Source of the DNA: Nematostella vectensis
Taxonomy: Eukaryota; Cnidaria; Anthozoa; Actiniaria; Edwardsiidae
Length of the DNA: 64,000 nucleotides
Direction of reading: 5' to 3'
Assembly: GCF_932526225.1 (NCBI RefSeq)
Contig: NC_064042.1
Location: 16,484,751 to 16,548,750, forward strand
Shown here piece by piece: positions 12,901 to 23,400 of the stretch. The translations under genes and the position numbers were made by a program. Position 1 is the stretch's first letter, and every line of letters begins with the position of its first letter. Under the pieces are notes generated by a model that saw only the letters and a list, made by a program, of their open reading frames with translations, did no database searches and was not told where the DNA came from.

Positions 12901-15900
12901 ACACCAACTAAAGTCATATCGACACTGGTGAGAACATCAAGTACATTCAAATCAGCACAGGTGAGAACACCAGGTACAGTTAAATCAACACAGGTGAGAA
13001 CACCTGGTACAGTTAAATCAGCACAGGTGAGAACACCAGGTACAGTTAAATCAGCACAGGTGAGAACACCAGGTACAGTTAAATCAGCACAGGTGAGAAC
13101 ACCAGGTACAGTTATATCAACACAGGTGAAAACACCAAGTAAAGTCATATCAACACTGGTGAGAACACCAATTACAGTCATATCAGCTCAGGTGAGAACA
13201 CCAAGTACAGTTAAATCAACACAGGTGAGAACACCAAGTACAGTTAAATCAGCACAGGTGAGAACACCAAGTACAGTTAAATCAGCACAGGTGAGAACAC
13301 CAAGTAAAGTCATATCGACACTGGTGAGAACATCAAGTAAAGTCATATCCACACTGGTGAGAACACCAAGTACAGTCAAATCAACACAGGTGAGAACACC
13401 AACTAAAGTCATATCGACACTGGTAAGAACATCAAGTACATTCAAATCAGCACAGGTGAGAACACCTGGTACAGTTAAATCAGCACAGGTGAGAACACCA
13501 GGTACAGTTAAATCAGCACAGGTGAGAACACCAGGTACAGTTAAATCAGCACAGGTGAGAACACCAAGTAAAGTCATATCAACACAGGTGAGAACACCAA
13601 GTACAGTCATATCAGCTCAGGTGAGAACACCAAGTACAGTTAAATCAACACAGGTGAGAACACCAAGTACAGTTAAATCAGCACAGGTGAGAACACCAAG
13701 TACAGTTAAATCAACACAGGTGAAAACACCAAGTACAGTTAAATCAACACAGGTGAAAACACCAGGTACAGTTAAATCAACACTGGTGAGAACACCAAGT
13801 ACAGTTAAATCAACACAGGTGAGAACACCGGGTACAGTTAAATCAACACAGGTGAAAACACCAGGTACAGTTAAATCAACACTGGTGAGAACACCAAGTA
13901 CAGTTAAATCAACACAGGTGAGAACACCAGGTACAGTTAAATCAGCACAGGTGAGAACACCAGGTACAGTTAAATCAGCACAGGTGTGAACACCAGGTAC
14001 AGTTAAATCAGCACAGGTGAGAACACCAAGTACAGTTAAATCAACACAGGTGTGAACACCAGGTACAGTTAAATCAGCACAGGTGAAAACACCAGGTACA
14101 GTTAAATCAGCACATGTGAGAACACCAGGTACAGTTAAATCAGCACAGGTGAGAACACCAAGTACAGTTAAATCAGCACAGGTGAGAACACCAAGTAAAG
14201 TCATATCCACACTGGTGATAACATCAAGTACATTCAAATCAGCACAGGTGAGAACACCAGGTACAGTCAAATCAGCACAGGTGAGAACACCAGGTACAGT
14301 TAAATCAGCACAGGTGAGAACACCAAGTACAGTTAAATCAGCACAGGTGAAAACACCAGGTACAGTTACATCAGCACAGGTGAGAACACCAAGTACAGTT
14401 AAATCAGCACAGGTGAGAACACCAAGTAAAGTCATATCCACACTGGTGAGAACATCAAGTACATTCAAACCAGCACAGGTGAGAACACCAGGTACATTCA
14501 AATCAGCACAGGTGAGAACACCAGGTACAGTTAAATCAGCACAGGTGAGAACACCAAGTACAGTTAAATCAGCACAGGTGAGAACACCAAGTACAGTTAA
14601 ATCAGCACAGGTGAGAACACCAGGTACAGTCAAATCAGCACAGGTGAGAACACCAGGTACAGTTAAATCAGCACAGGTGAGAACACCAAGTACAGTTAAA
14701 TCAGCACAGGTGAGAACACCAAGTACAGTTAAATCAACACAGGTGAGAACACCAAGTACAGTTAAATCAGCACAGGTGAGAACACCAGGTACAGTTAAAT
14801 CAGCACAGGTGAGAACACCAAGTACAGTTAAATCAGCACAGGTGAAAACACCAGGTACAGTTACATCAGCACAGGTGAGAACACCAGGTACAGTTAAATC
14901 AGCACAGGTGAGAACACCAAGTAAAGTCATATCCACACTGGTGAGAACATCAAGTACATTCAAATCAGCACAGGTGAGAACACCAGGTACAGTTAAATCA
15001 GCACAGGTGAGAACACCAAGTAAAGTCATATCGACACTGGTGAGAACATCAAGTACATTCAAATCAGCACAGGTGAGAACACCAAGTACAGTCAAATCAA
15101 CACAGGTGAGAACACCAAGTAAAGTCATATCAACACTGGTGAGAACACCAATTACAGTCATATCAGCTCAGGTGAGAACACCAAGTACAGTTAAATCAAC
15201 ACAGGTGAGAACACCAAGTACAGTTAAATCAGCACAGGTGAGAACACCAAGTACAGTTAAATCAGCACAGGTGAGAACACCAAGTAAAGTCATATCGACA
15301 CTGGTGAGAACATCAAGTAAAGTCATATCCACACTGGTGAGAACACCAAGTACAGTCAAATCAACACAGGTGAGAACACCAACTAAAGTCATATCGACAC
15401 TGGTGAGAACATCAAGTACATTCAAATCAGCACAGGTGAGAACACCTGGTACAGTTAAATCAGCACAGGTGAGAACACCAGGTACAGTTAAATCAGCACA
15501 GGTGAGAACACCAGGTACAGTTAAATCAGCACAGGTGAGAACACCAAGTAAAGTCATATCAACACAGGTGAGAACACCAAGTACAGTCATATCAGCTCAG
15601 GTGAGAACACCAAGTACAGTTAAATCAACACAGGTGAGAACACCAAGTACAGTTAAATCAGCACAGGTGAGAACACCAAGTACAGTTAAATCAGCACAGG
15701 TGAGAACACCAGGTACAGTTAAATCAACACAGGTGAGAACACCAAGTACAGTTAAATCAACACAGGTGAGAACACCAAGTAAAGTCATATCAGCTCAGGT
15801 GAGAACACCAAGTACAGTTAAATCAACACAGGTGAGAACACCAAGTACAGTTAAATCAACACAGGTGAGAACACCAAGTACTGTTAAATCAGCACAGGTG

Positions 15901-18376
15901 AGAACACCAAGTACAGTTAAATCGACACAGGTGAAAACACCAAGTACAGTTAAATCAACACAGGTGAAAACACCAGGTACAGTTAAATCAACACAGGTGA
16001 GAACACCAGGTACAGTTAAATCAACACAGGTGAGAACACCAAGTACAGTTAAATCAGCACAGGTGAGAACACCAAGTAAAGTCATATCGACACTGGTGAG
16101 AACATCAAGTACATTCAAATCAGCACAGGTGAGAACACTAGGTACAGTTAAATCAGCACAGGTGTGAACACCAAGTACAGTTAAATTAGCACAGGTGAAA
16201 ATACCAAGTACAGTTAAATCAACACAGGTGAGGACACCAAGTACAGTTAAAGCAACACAGGTGAAAACACCAGGTACAGTTAAATCAACACTGGTGAGAA
16301 CACCAAGTACAGTTAAATCAACACAGGTGAGAACACCGGGTACAGTTAAATCAACACAGGTGAAAACACCAGGTACAGTTAAATCAACACTGGTGAGAAC
16401 ACCAAGTACAGTTAAATCAACACAGGTGAGAACACCAGGTACAGTTAAATCAGCACAGGTGAGAACACCAGGTACAGTTAAATCAGCACAGGTGTGAACA
16501 CCAGGTACAGTTAAATCAGCACAGGTGAGAACACCAAGTACAGTTAAATCAACACAGGTGTGAACACCAGGTACAGTTAAATCAGCACAGGTGAAAACAC
16601 CAGGTACAGTTAAATCAGCACATGTGAGAACACCAGGTACAGTTAAATCAGCACAGGTGAGAACACCAAGTACAGTTAAATCAGCACAGGTGAGAACACC
16701 AAGTAAAGTCATATCCACACTGGTGATAACATCAAGTACATTCAAATCAGCACAGGTGAGAACACCAGGTACAGTCAAATCAGCACAGGTGAGAACACCA
16801 GGTACAGTTAAATCAGCACAGGTGAGAACACCAAGTACAGTTAAATCAGCACAGGTGAAAACACCAGGTACAGTTACATCAGCACAGGTGAGAACACCAA
16901 GTACAGTTAAATCAGCACAGGTGAGAACACCAAGTAAAGTCATATCCACACTGGTGAGAACATCAAGTACATTCAAATCAGCACAGGTGAGAACACCAGG
17001 TACATTCAAATCAGCACAGGTGAGAACACCAGGTACAGTTAAATCAGCACAGGTGAGAACACCAAGTACAGTTAAATCAGCACAGGTGAGAACACCAAGT
17101 ACAGTTAAATCAGCACAGGTGAGAACACCAGGTACAGTCAAATCAGCACAGGTGAGAACACCAGGTACAGTTAAATCAGCACAGGTGAGAACACCAAGTA
17201 CAGTTAAATCAGCACAGGTGAGAACACCAAGTACAGTTAAATCAACACAGGTGAGAACACCAAGTACAGTTAAATCAGCACAGGTGAGAACACCAGGTAC
17301 AGTTAAATCAGCACAGGTGAGAACACCAAGTACAGTTAAATCAGCACAGGTGAAAACACCAGGTACAGTTACATCAGCACAGGTGAGAACACCAGGTACA
17401 GTTAAATCAGCACAGGTGAGAACACCAAGTAAAGTCATATCCACACTGGTGAGAACATCAAGTACATTCAAATCAGCACAGGTGAGAACACCAGGTACAG
17501 TTAAATCAGCACAGGTGAGAACACCAAGTAAAGTCATATCGACACTGGTGAGAACATCAAGTACATTCAAATCAGCACAGGTGAGAACACCAAGTACAGT
17601 CAAATCAACACAGGTGAGAACACCAAGTAAAGTCATATCGACACTGGTGAGAACATCAAGTACATTCAAATCAGCACAGGTGAGAACACCAAGTACAGTT
17701 AAATCAGCACAGGTGAGAACACCAGGTACAGTTAAATCAACACAGGCGAGAACACCAGGTACAGTTAAATCAGCACAGGTGAGAACACCAATTACAGTTA
17801 AATCAGCACAGGTGAGAACACCAGGTACAGTATAATTAGCACACGTGTGAACACCAAGTAAAGTTAAATCAGCACAGGTGAGAACACAAAGTACAGCTAA
17901 ATCAGCTCGGGCGAGAACAATAAACTTGGGACCAAGTGACTTTGTCACACGGTGCCGTATTGCCTCACTCTGTTTTTCGACAGTGTTGCGTTACCCGTAT
18001 TGTGTCAAGCTATTGTGCGTCACCCAACCTAATATTCGCGTTTGTTGCATCTTTTTGTATGTTTTCTCTTTCCTTAGACTATTCTGGGTTATCTTCAATC
18101 CCATCTTCTTAAAATTCTTTGATTTACTTAACCACAGGGTACCAATCACTGGCAAATTTCAAAGAGGAGGGCCACGTAAGTGCCGAAGAGCATGATGGGT
18201 ACGAGAGCAGTGAGGGTAGGCTTCTACTAGCTTTTAGAATGGAATTTAATATGGTCACTTGTCATGTTCACGCGAGCTATCGCGCAAATGACGAGGAGTC
18301 CCGTTTATCTGCTCTTCCTATGATTTAACGTTTATCTTTGTCAGGTATGAACAGTGGAAGTGATGACGGCAACTAG
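3840..18376 (+). CDS. NFRKB: NFRKB-like INO80 complex subunit, 3' part of gene (exon span)
   Basis: Five exons (3,840-3,963; 7,421-8,044; 8,176-8,217; 18,138-18,215; 18,345-18,376) join with matching phases (1, 1, 1, 1) into one open frame ending in TAG. The first junction reads KVWIYLHRNR, then TEEEFEKIHQANAAAARAKK. The WIYLHR-x-R-x-EEEFE-IHQA signature is what I recognise as NFRKB, a metazoan subunit of the INO80 chromatin remodeller in the nucleus. The part seen covers the segment after the winged-helix region and the low-complexity C-terminus. The N-terminal half is outside the window to the left. Two of the four introns are filled by junction-touching minisatellites. The name rests on motif recognition, not on a search. 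Alternative: a paralogous nuclear protein sharing this motif. Confidence 0.82.
4178..4925 (+). repeat. Degenerate tandem block with TGACGTCA palindromes
   Basis: Opens with a TTTTGGCATTGCCTAAAA palindrome at 4,183-4,200 and then repeats, four to five times at roughly 105-160 bp spacing, a module of paired TGACGTCA-like sites, a TCACGTGACC-like segment, CCCC-ACCTAC and GTTTGGTTGTCATACGATGTTTC. The best module core is TGACGTCATCGATGACGTCA at 4,411-4,430, a perfect 20-bp palindrome. A related copy lies in reverse orientation near 28,560-28,830. Confidence 0.7.
4926..5560 (+). repeat. Palindrome-tipped dispersed element, copy B
   Basis: Begins with the perfect palindrome TTTAGGCATTGCCTAAA (4,936-4,952) followed by GGCGGAACCAGCGC. 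Segments 5,050-5,250 and 5,440-5,540 match 62,655-62,870 and 62,900-63,015, so this and the 61,030-63,020 copy belong to one family. A lysine-codon-rich stretch of about 190 bp (about 5,250-5,440) interrupts this copy and has no counterpart in the other one. Class unknown. Confidence 0.7.
7421..8044 (+). CDS. NFRKB: NFRKB-like exon B
   Basis: Acceptor TTTCTTTGTAG, donor CCACAG|GTATTC. It enters and leaves in phase 1 and encodes about 208 residues. They begin KIHQANAAAARAKKLQ and continue through a Pro/Ser/Ala-rich stretch, an IKLKFAGNF segment, a GTVIMSPKQK segment, and a Ser/Glu/Gly-rich acidic end (SSSENGSGSGSSSEDEG). Composition suits the disordered C-terminal half of an NFRKB-type protein. 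The base composition is clearly more GC-rich than the flanking intron, as expected for an exon. Confidence 0.85.
8176..8217 (+). CDS. NFRKB: NFRKB-like exon C, 42-nt exon beside the 33-bp array
   Basis: Acceptor TTTCTATCCCTTAG, donor AACAAAG|GTGAGAAC. Phase 1 in and out. It encodes AALKYSQHVSQINK. Its 3' end (CAAGTACAG, then 12 nt, then TCAAATCAACAAAG) followed by GTGAGAAC is the evident parent or relative of the 33-bp unit that fills the next intron. The exon is a multiple of 3, so it could be skipped without a frame change. Confidence 0.75.
8218..17925 (+). repeat. 33-bp minisatellite of splice-donor copies (array 2)
   Basis: About 290 copies of a 33-bp unit fill almost the whole intron after exon C. 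Each unit reads CAAGTACAGTTAAATCAGC, ACAG, then GTGAGAACAC: 23 nt matching the end of exon C with a 12-nt deletion, and 10 nt matching the start of the intron. Each unit therefore carries CAG|GTGAGA, a near-consensus donor. Variants include GGTACAG/AGTACAG, AACACAG/AGCACAG, and AGTAAAGTCATATC units. Larger duplications are visible: a 2,508-bp shift (14,111 and 16,619 share CACATGTGAG), a 759-bp shift (8,779 and 9,538) and a 1,980-bp shift (13,188 and 15,168), all multiples of 33. In the exon C reading frame each unit has a TAA. Confidence 0.95.
18138..18215 (+). CDS. NFRKB: NFRKB-like exon D
   Basis: Acceptor ACTTAACCACAG, donor GTGAGG|GTAGGC. Phase 1 in and out. It encodes GYQSLANFKEEGHVSAEEHD followed by GYESSE. 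An earlier donor, CCAC|GTAAGT at 18,176, looks stronger but would put the last exon out of frame, ending after one or two residues. The 18,215 donor keeps the frame open, so it is preferred. The upstream donor may give a minor isoform. Confidence 0.7.
18345..18376 (+). CDS. NFRKB: NFRKB-like terminal exon, coding part
   Basis: Acceptor TTTATCTTTGTCAG. It joins in phase 1 to give GMNSGSDDGN and then TAG at 18,374-18,376. The short acidic/serine end continues the style of exon D. The 3' UTR runs on to the AATAAA near 18,530. Confidence 0.7.
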
Positions 18377-18526
18377 GACTAAGCGTGGAGAACTTACTGC
18401 CCTCACTAGACAGATCCAGGCCAGGAATTTTGTTCCGCGAAAAGTGTGTTGACTGTCTGTGTTTTATGTATGTTTTAATGTGACATGAAACAAAATGTGT
18501 GAGAAGCTAATAAGTTCAACATATTG

Positions 18527-18532
18527 AATAAA
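18527..18532 (+). terminator. Polyadenylation signal AATAAA
   Basis: AATAAA lies 151 bp after the TAG, in an AT-rich 3' UTR. It is the first canonical signal after the stop and the likely 3' end of the NFRKB-like transcript. Confidence 0.65.
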
Positions 18533-18559
18533 TGGAGTCTGCAGCTTCTACCAAAGATC

Positions 18560-19264
18560 TAATGATGGTTAGAGGGGGGGGGGGGGGGGGGGTCGGGAGA
18601 GCTGACACTGATTAGAGGTGAAGGAGCATTCTAGAATCCAGATATGTTTTTATAGAAAAAATGCGGGTTGGTTGCATTTTCAAAGTAAAATGGTCATAAG
18701 AAGAGTAATCACCATTTTTTCTACGTTTTATTGCACTGCATGGATCTATAATTAGAGCTGGTACACGTCAGCCTCCTTATGGCCTCCTTATGCTGGTATT
18801 AGCTGGTACATTCCAGAATAAAAGTCAAATAAACTAAATCTCATGGCAACAAAGCTACAAGCTCTAAACGCCGTTACTTAGAGTGCGTGGTGTAGTTACC
18901 TAGCATGCATGAACACTGTTTTAGTTGACACAAAGTCAGCATGCATGAACACTTTTTTAGTTGACACAAAGTCAGCATATAGAACACTTTTTTAGTTGAC
19001 ACAAAGTCAGCATGCATGAACACTGTTTTATTTGACACAAAGTCAGCATGTAGAACACTGCATAAAGCGAGGAGAATATCGGCATACTCTTGTGTGAACT
19101 CAAGCATTTATTTGCCTCTGGTTGGCTAGTGAAGTTTTAACATAAAAAAGTCATTTTATCATGATGACATGTCAAACGTCAGAATATCAGGTTGTACCTT
19201 CCGCGATTGGTTTTCTGAACAGAACTCTCAAGGTGGCCACGATAGCGCGCGTCGCACATGGTTA
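18560..19264. other. Intergenic spacer with a 36-bp tandem repeat
   Basis: Space between the convergent genes. It has a G-homopolymer near 18,574-18,592. It also has about five copies of a 36-bp unit (AGCATGCATGAACACT, then TTAGTTGACACAAAGTC) at about 18,902-19,060. No gene is supported here. Confidence 0.75.
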
Positions 19265-19268
19265 TTAA

Positions 19269-19831
19269 GCCTGGTTCAAACGGTGTCATAATCGCAATCA
19301 TAGTCGTAGTCATAAGGAGGCTGACTTGTGAACCGTTCTGTCATAGTCACAATCATTAGCAAGATCATAAGAAATGGAAAAGACTCCATTTTTCTATGAT
19401 TTTGACTATGACGCTATATCATACGTGTAAATCGTTAAATCATAGTCGTTAACATGGGGATCTCACCCGGAATTTTAAGATATGAAAGAAGATTCAGCTT
19501 GGAAGTCGGTCACAGGAACGCTGGATATAAAAAAAATAGTAGGTATCGTGAAATCGTTTTCAAATCGACCAGAATAAGTTTTAATTGCCTTATTTGCCTT
19601 GGGCGTTTCTTTTTCTGCACACTCCAACGTTTCTTGTAGCCTTCCTCCTTTTTATCTGACGTTGCACAAAGTAAATACAACAAAACAAGCAATCTCTTCC
19701 TGTACACGCCCGCCATTTTGTAGCAATCCCGCTGTTCAGGGCATCTGCAGGCGTTCAAAATTGCTATTGCGCATGTGTACCTTTTCCTTCTTATGATTAC
19801 GATTATGGTTATGACGCCGTGGGAACTAGGC
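19269..19831. mobile_element. MITE with TTAA target duplication
   Basis: Imperfect terminal inverted repeats start GCCTGGTTC-AACGGTGTCATAATCG on the left. The right end, read on the other strand, is GCCTAGTTCCCACGGCGTCATAACC. Both ends abut TTAA (19,265-19,268 and 19,832-19,835), the target site of Kolobok and piggyBac elements. No transposase is inside, so it is a non-autonomous copy. The inner arms consist of repeats of the ATCATAGTC type. Confidence 0.65.
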
Positions 19832-20403
19832 TTAAAAAGGCCTGTCTCGCGGTCCTTGAGATCACACGAACAATCACGGGAAATCCGAACCACGAGTAGC
19901 CTCGGCTACGAAACGAATGGAAAAAGTGATAAGTAATAATATAAAGTGATGTATTATCGATTTTATCGTGTTTTAGGAAACTGGATTTACCGTAATTTAT
20001 TACGGCTATATTTATTTAAGTCTTTCGACTACGTGGACTAAGAAATCACTAGAATATTTGGACTAAAAACTCGCACCTAGTCACCACCGGGTTAGGCTGA
20101 CTCTTCAGAACATTACGTTTGATCTGAATATCACGTGACCATGATATCCTTTTTTTTTTCATTTCTATTTTACATTTATCACACATGCATTTTTAACATT
20201 AATATTGACTTCAATTTTCTCTTTTGTTAGAGATAAGCTCGTGATTTCCGTAAGCATAGCTGAGTTACATAATCAAGATTATAAAGTACTGCGACTGGAT
20301 ATACAAGAGAGTAGGACCATTAAAACACTTTGTCCATTGACATCTTTTTTTTTGCTGATATCACTATATATTTTTTCGTTATTTCCACGTTATTCGTTTT
20401 ATG

Positions 20404-20492
20404 TTATTTCCACGATTTTTTGATACGCATTGCCATATTTTCAAGCTCCTCTCGGTCCACACCAATCTTGTAAACCATCTTCACACAAGCAC
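20404..20492 (-). CDS. Candidate terminal exon of the SMP-C2-C1 gene
   Basis: Reads ACVKMVYKIGVDREELENM then AMRIKKSWK and a TAA stop at 20,404-20,406. The likely acceptor is GGTACTGAG, phase 1, which fits the donor of the 21,659-21,709 exon. The acceptor lacks a clear pyrimidine tract, so the boundary is soft. The amphipathic charged sequence looks like a short C-terminal helix after a C1 domain. Confidence 0.6.
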
Positions 20493-23400
20493 CTCAGTAC
20501 CACTTGTATCTGGCCTAAGTAACTAGGTACCACTTGTTACTTGTCTGCCTGTGACCGCTTCTGGTGAGCACGGCGTCAAGTCTTCTCTTCTTTCAATGCT
20601 TCTTACAGCGCTCACTACGAATCATTGATAACATGAGTTAGGACCTACCACAAATCCATTAGTATTTTTACAAGGCTTTATTTAATTATCTATTTATTCA
20701 TTTTTTTTATTTATAAATCTATTTACTGTACATGTACGGGTATGTGAAACCGAATGCAAATGCTACAGATCAACCGATCTGATTGATTCATGTTTATTTC
20801 CTTTGGATTTCTAACCGCACATGAAAAGAACGAAGCTTGCTTTAGGCCTTACAAAAACAAGGGAAGCTATACTAGAAGTCTCTAAAGCAACCAGCTGAAT
20901 AAAATATACGATGACGCTTAAATATTTCAAAAATAACAATGCTTATCTAAAAACAGAAAAGGATAATTTGCATCAGATAAGCCTTTTGCGGTCGTCCTCT
21001 TATGACATAATGACCATGTTTTCCTAAAACTGAAAAGGAATAAATTATCTGCGATGATGTTCTGAGAAAACAAAAAAACATTTTGTTTTGAGAAAACAAT
21101 TTACTTATTTCATTGTTCATTTCATTTCTCTTTGTTTTTGAAACATGAAATAATCGAATATAATTAAGGCCACCACAAAATAGTATTCTGGCGCAATTCT
21201 ATATACTTGTAGCACTATCATTTTGGGAACTAAGAACTCGAATCCAAATGAATTAGGATTCAGAAAATCAACCTCATTATAATTTGACCGTGTTAGCCAA
21301 ACCGATCGTTAGCTCTCTCCATATTCATTTTTATCATTTTCACCATCATCATAATCATTATCACCATCATCAGCCGAAATGATTAGTTAACTCGTTTGTT
21401 ATTCATTCATTTATTATTATTGTCAACATCATCATTAACATCACCATAATTATCACCATCAGCCTACCCGATTCGTTATCTCGCGCGATATGCATTCATT
21501 TATTTCAACCATTGTACCATGCCCTGCATTATTGATGAATTATTTGGTTATTTCTTGTTAGTGATCCTACCTGTTAGTTTAATTACCGACAATGTTAGGC
21601 GCATCTTTACTGCAGAGAAGAAAACAAGATTTTCTATTAGTCTACGCATGATGTTTACCTATCATTTCTAACAATTCAGTAAAACGTAGCTGATTGATGG
21701 GCCAAGTAACTGCCTGCCCCCCAGGTGTGGCCGGTTTTGAGGGGATCGTGGAGGGGTTGTTTAGTTTACACTTGCGTGTTGAGGGGACATGATGGGGGTT
21801 GTTTAGTTTACACTTACGTGTTGAGGGGACATGGAAGGCGTTATTTAGTTTACACTTACGTGTTGAGGGGACATGGAGGGGGTTGTTCAGTTTACACTTA
21901 CGTGTTGAGGGGACATGGAGGGGGTTGTTCAGTTTACACTTACGTGTTGAGGGGACATGGAGGGGGTTGCTTAGTTTACACTTACGTGTTGAGGGGACAT
22001 GGAGGGGGTTGTTTAGTTTACACTTACGTGTCGAGGGGGGGACATGGAGGGGGTTGTTTAGTTTACACTTACGTGTCGAGGGGGACATGGAGGGGGTTGT
22101 TTAGTTTACACTTACGTGTCGAGGGGGACATGGAGGGGGTTGTTTAGTTTACACTTACGTGTTGAGGGGACATGATGGGGGTTGTTTAGTTTACACTTAC
22201 GTGTTGAGGGGACATGATGGGGGTTGCTTAGTTTACACTTACGTGTTGAGGGGACATGGAGGGGGTTGTTTAGTTTACACTTACGTGTTGAAGGGACATG
22301 GAGGGGGTTGTTTAGTTTACACTTACGTGTTGAGGGGACATGGAGGGGGTTGTTCAGTTTACACTTACGTGTTGAGGGGACATGATGGGGGTTGTTTAGT
22401 TTACACTTACGTGTTGAGGGGACATGATGGGGGTTGCTTAGTTTACACTTACGTGTTGAGGGGACATGGAGGGGGTTGTTTAGTTTACACTTACGTGTTG
22501 AGGGGACATGGAGGGGGTTGTTTAGTTTACACTTACGTGTTGAGGGGACATGGAGGGGGTTGTTTAGTTTACACTTACGTGTCGAGGGGACATGGAGGGG
22601 GTTGCTTTGTTTACACTTACGTGTTGAGGGGACATGGAGGGGGTTGTTCAGTTTACACTTACTTGTTGAGGGGACATGGAGGGGGTTGTTTAGCTTACAC
22701 TTACGTGCTAAGGGGACATGGAGGGGGTTGCTTAGTTTACACTTATGTGTCGAGGGGACATGGAGGGGGTTGCTTAGTTTACACTTACGTGTCGAGGGGA
22801 CATGGAGGGGGTTGCTTAGTTTACACTTACGTGTTGAGGGGACATGTAGGGGGTTGCTTAATTTACACTTACGTGTCGATGGGGACATGGAGGGGGTTAT
22901 TTAGTTTACACTTACGTGTTGAGGGGACATGGAGGGGGTTGTTTAGTTTACACTTACGTGTTGAGGGGACATGGAGGGGGTTGTTTAGTTTACACTTACG
23001 TGTTGAGGGGACATGGAGGGGGTTATTTAGTTTACACTTACGTGTTGAGGGGACATGGAGGGGGTTATTTAGTTTACACTTACGTGTTGAGGGGACATGG
23101 AGGGGGTTGCTTAATTTACACTTACGTGTCGATGGGGACATGGAGGGGGTTGTTTAGTTTACACTTACGTGTTGAGGGGACATGGAGGGGGTTGCTTTGT
23201 TTACACTTACGTGTTGAGGGGACATGGAGGGCGTTATTTAGTTTACACTTACGTGTTGAGGGGACATGGAGGGCGTTATTCAGTTTACACTTACGTGTTG
23301 AGGGGACATGGAGGGGGTTGCTTAGCTTACACTTACGTGTCGAGGGGACATGGAGGGGGTTGTTTAGCTTACACTTACGTGTTGAGGGGACATGGAAGGC

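Noticed and set aside
8317-17948. Long open frames on both strands of the 33-bp array (VRTPSTVKSTQ-type and LTVLGVLTCVD-type repeats)
   Set aside because: A 33-bp unit is a multiple of 3, so a stop-free frame in one unit stays open through the array. It lies in an intron between phase-matched exons.
18176-18177. Strong donor CCAC|GTAAGT inside NFRKB-like exon D
   Set aside because: Using it puts the terminal exon out of frame with an immediate stop. The donor at 18,215 keeps the frame and gives a sensible acidic end. Kept only as a possible minor site.
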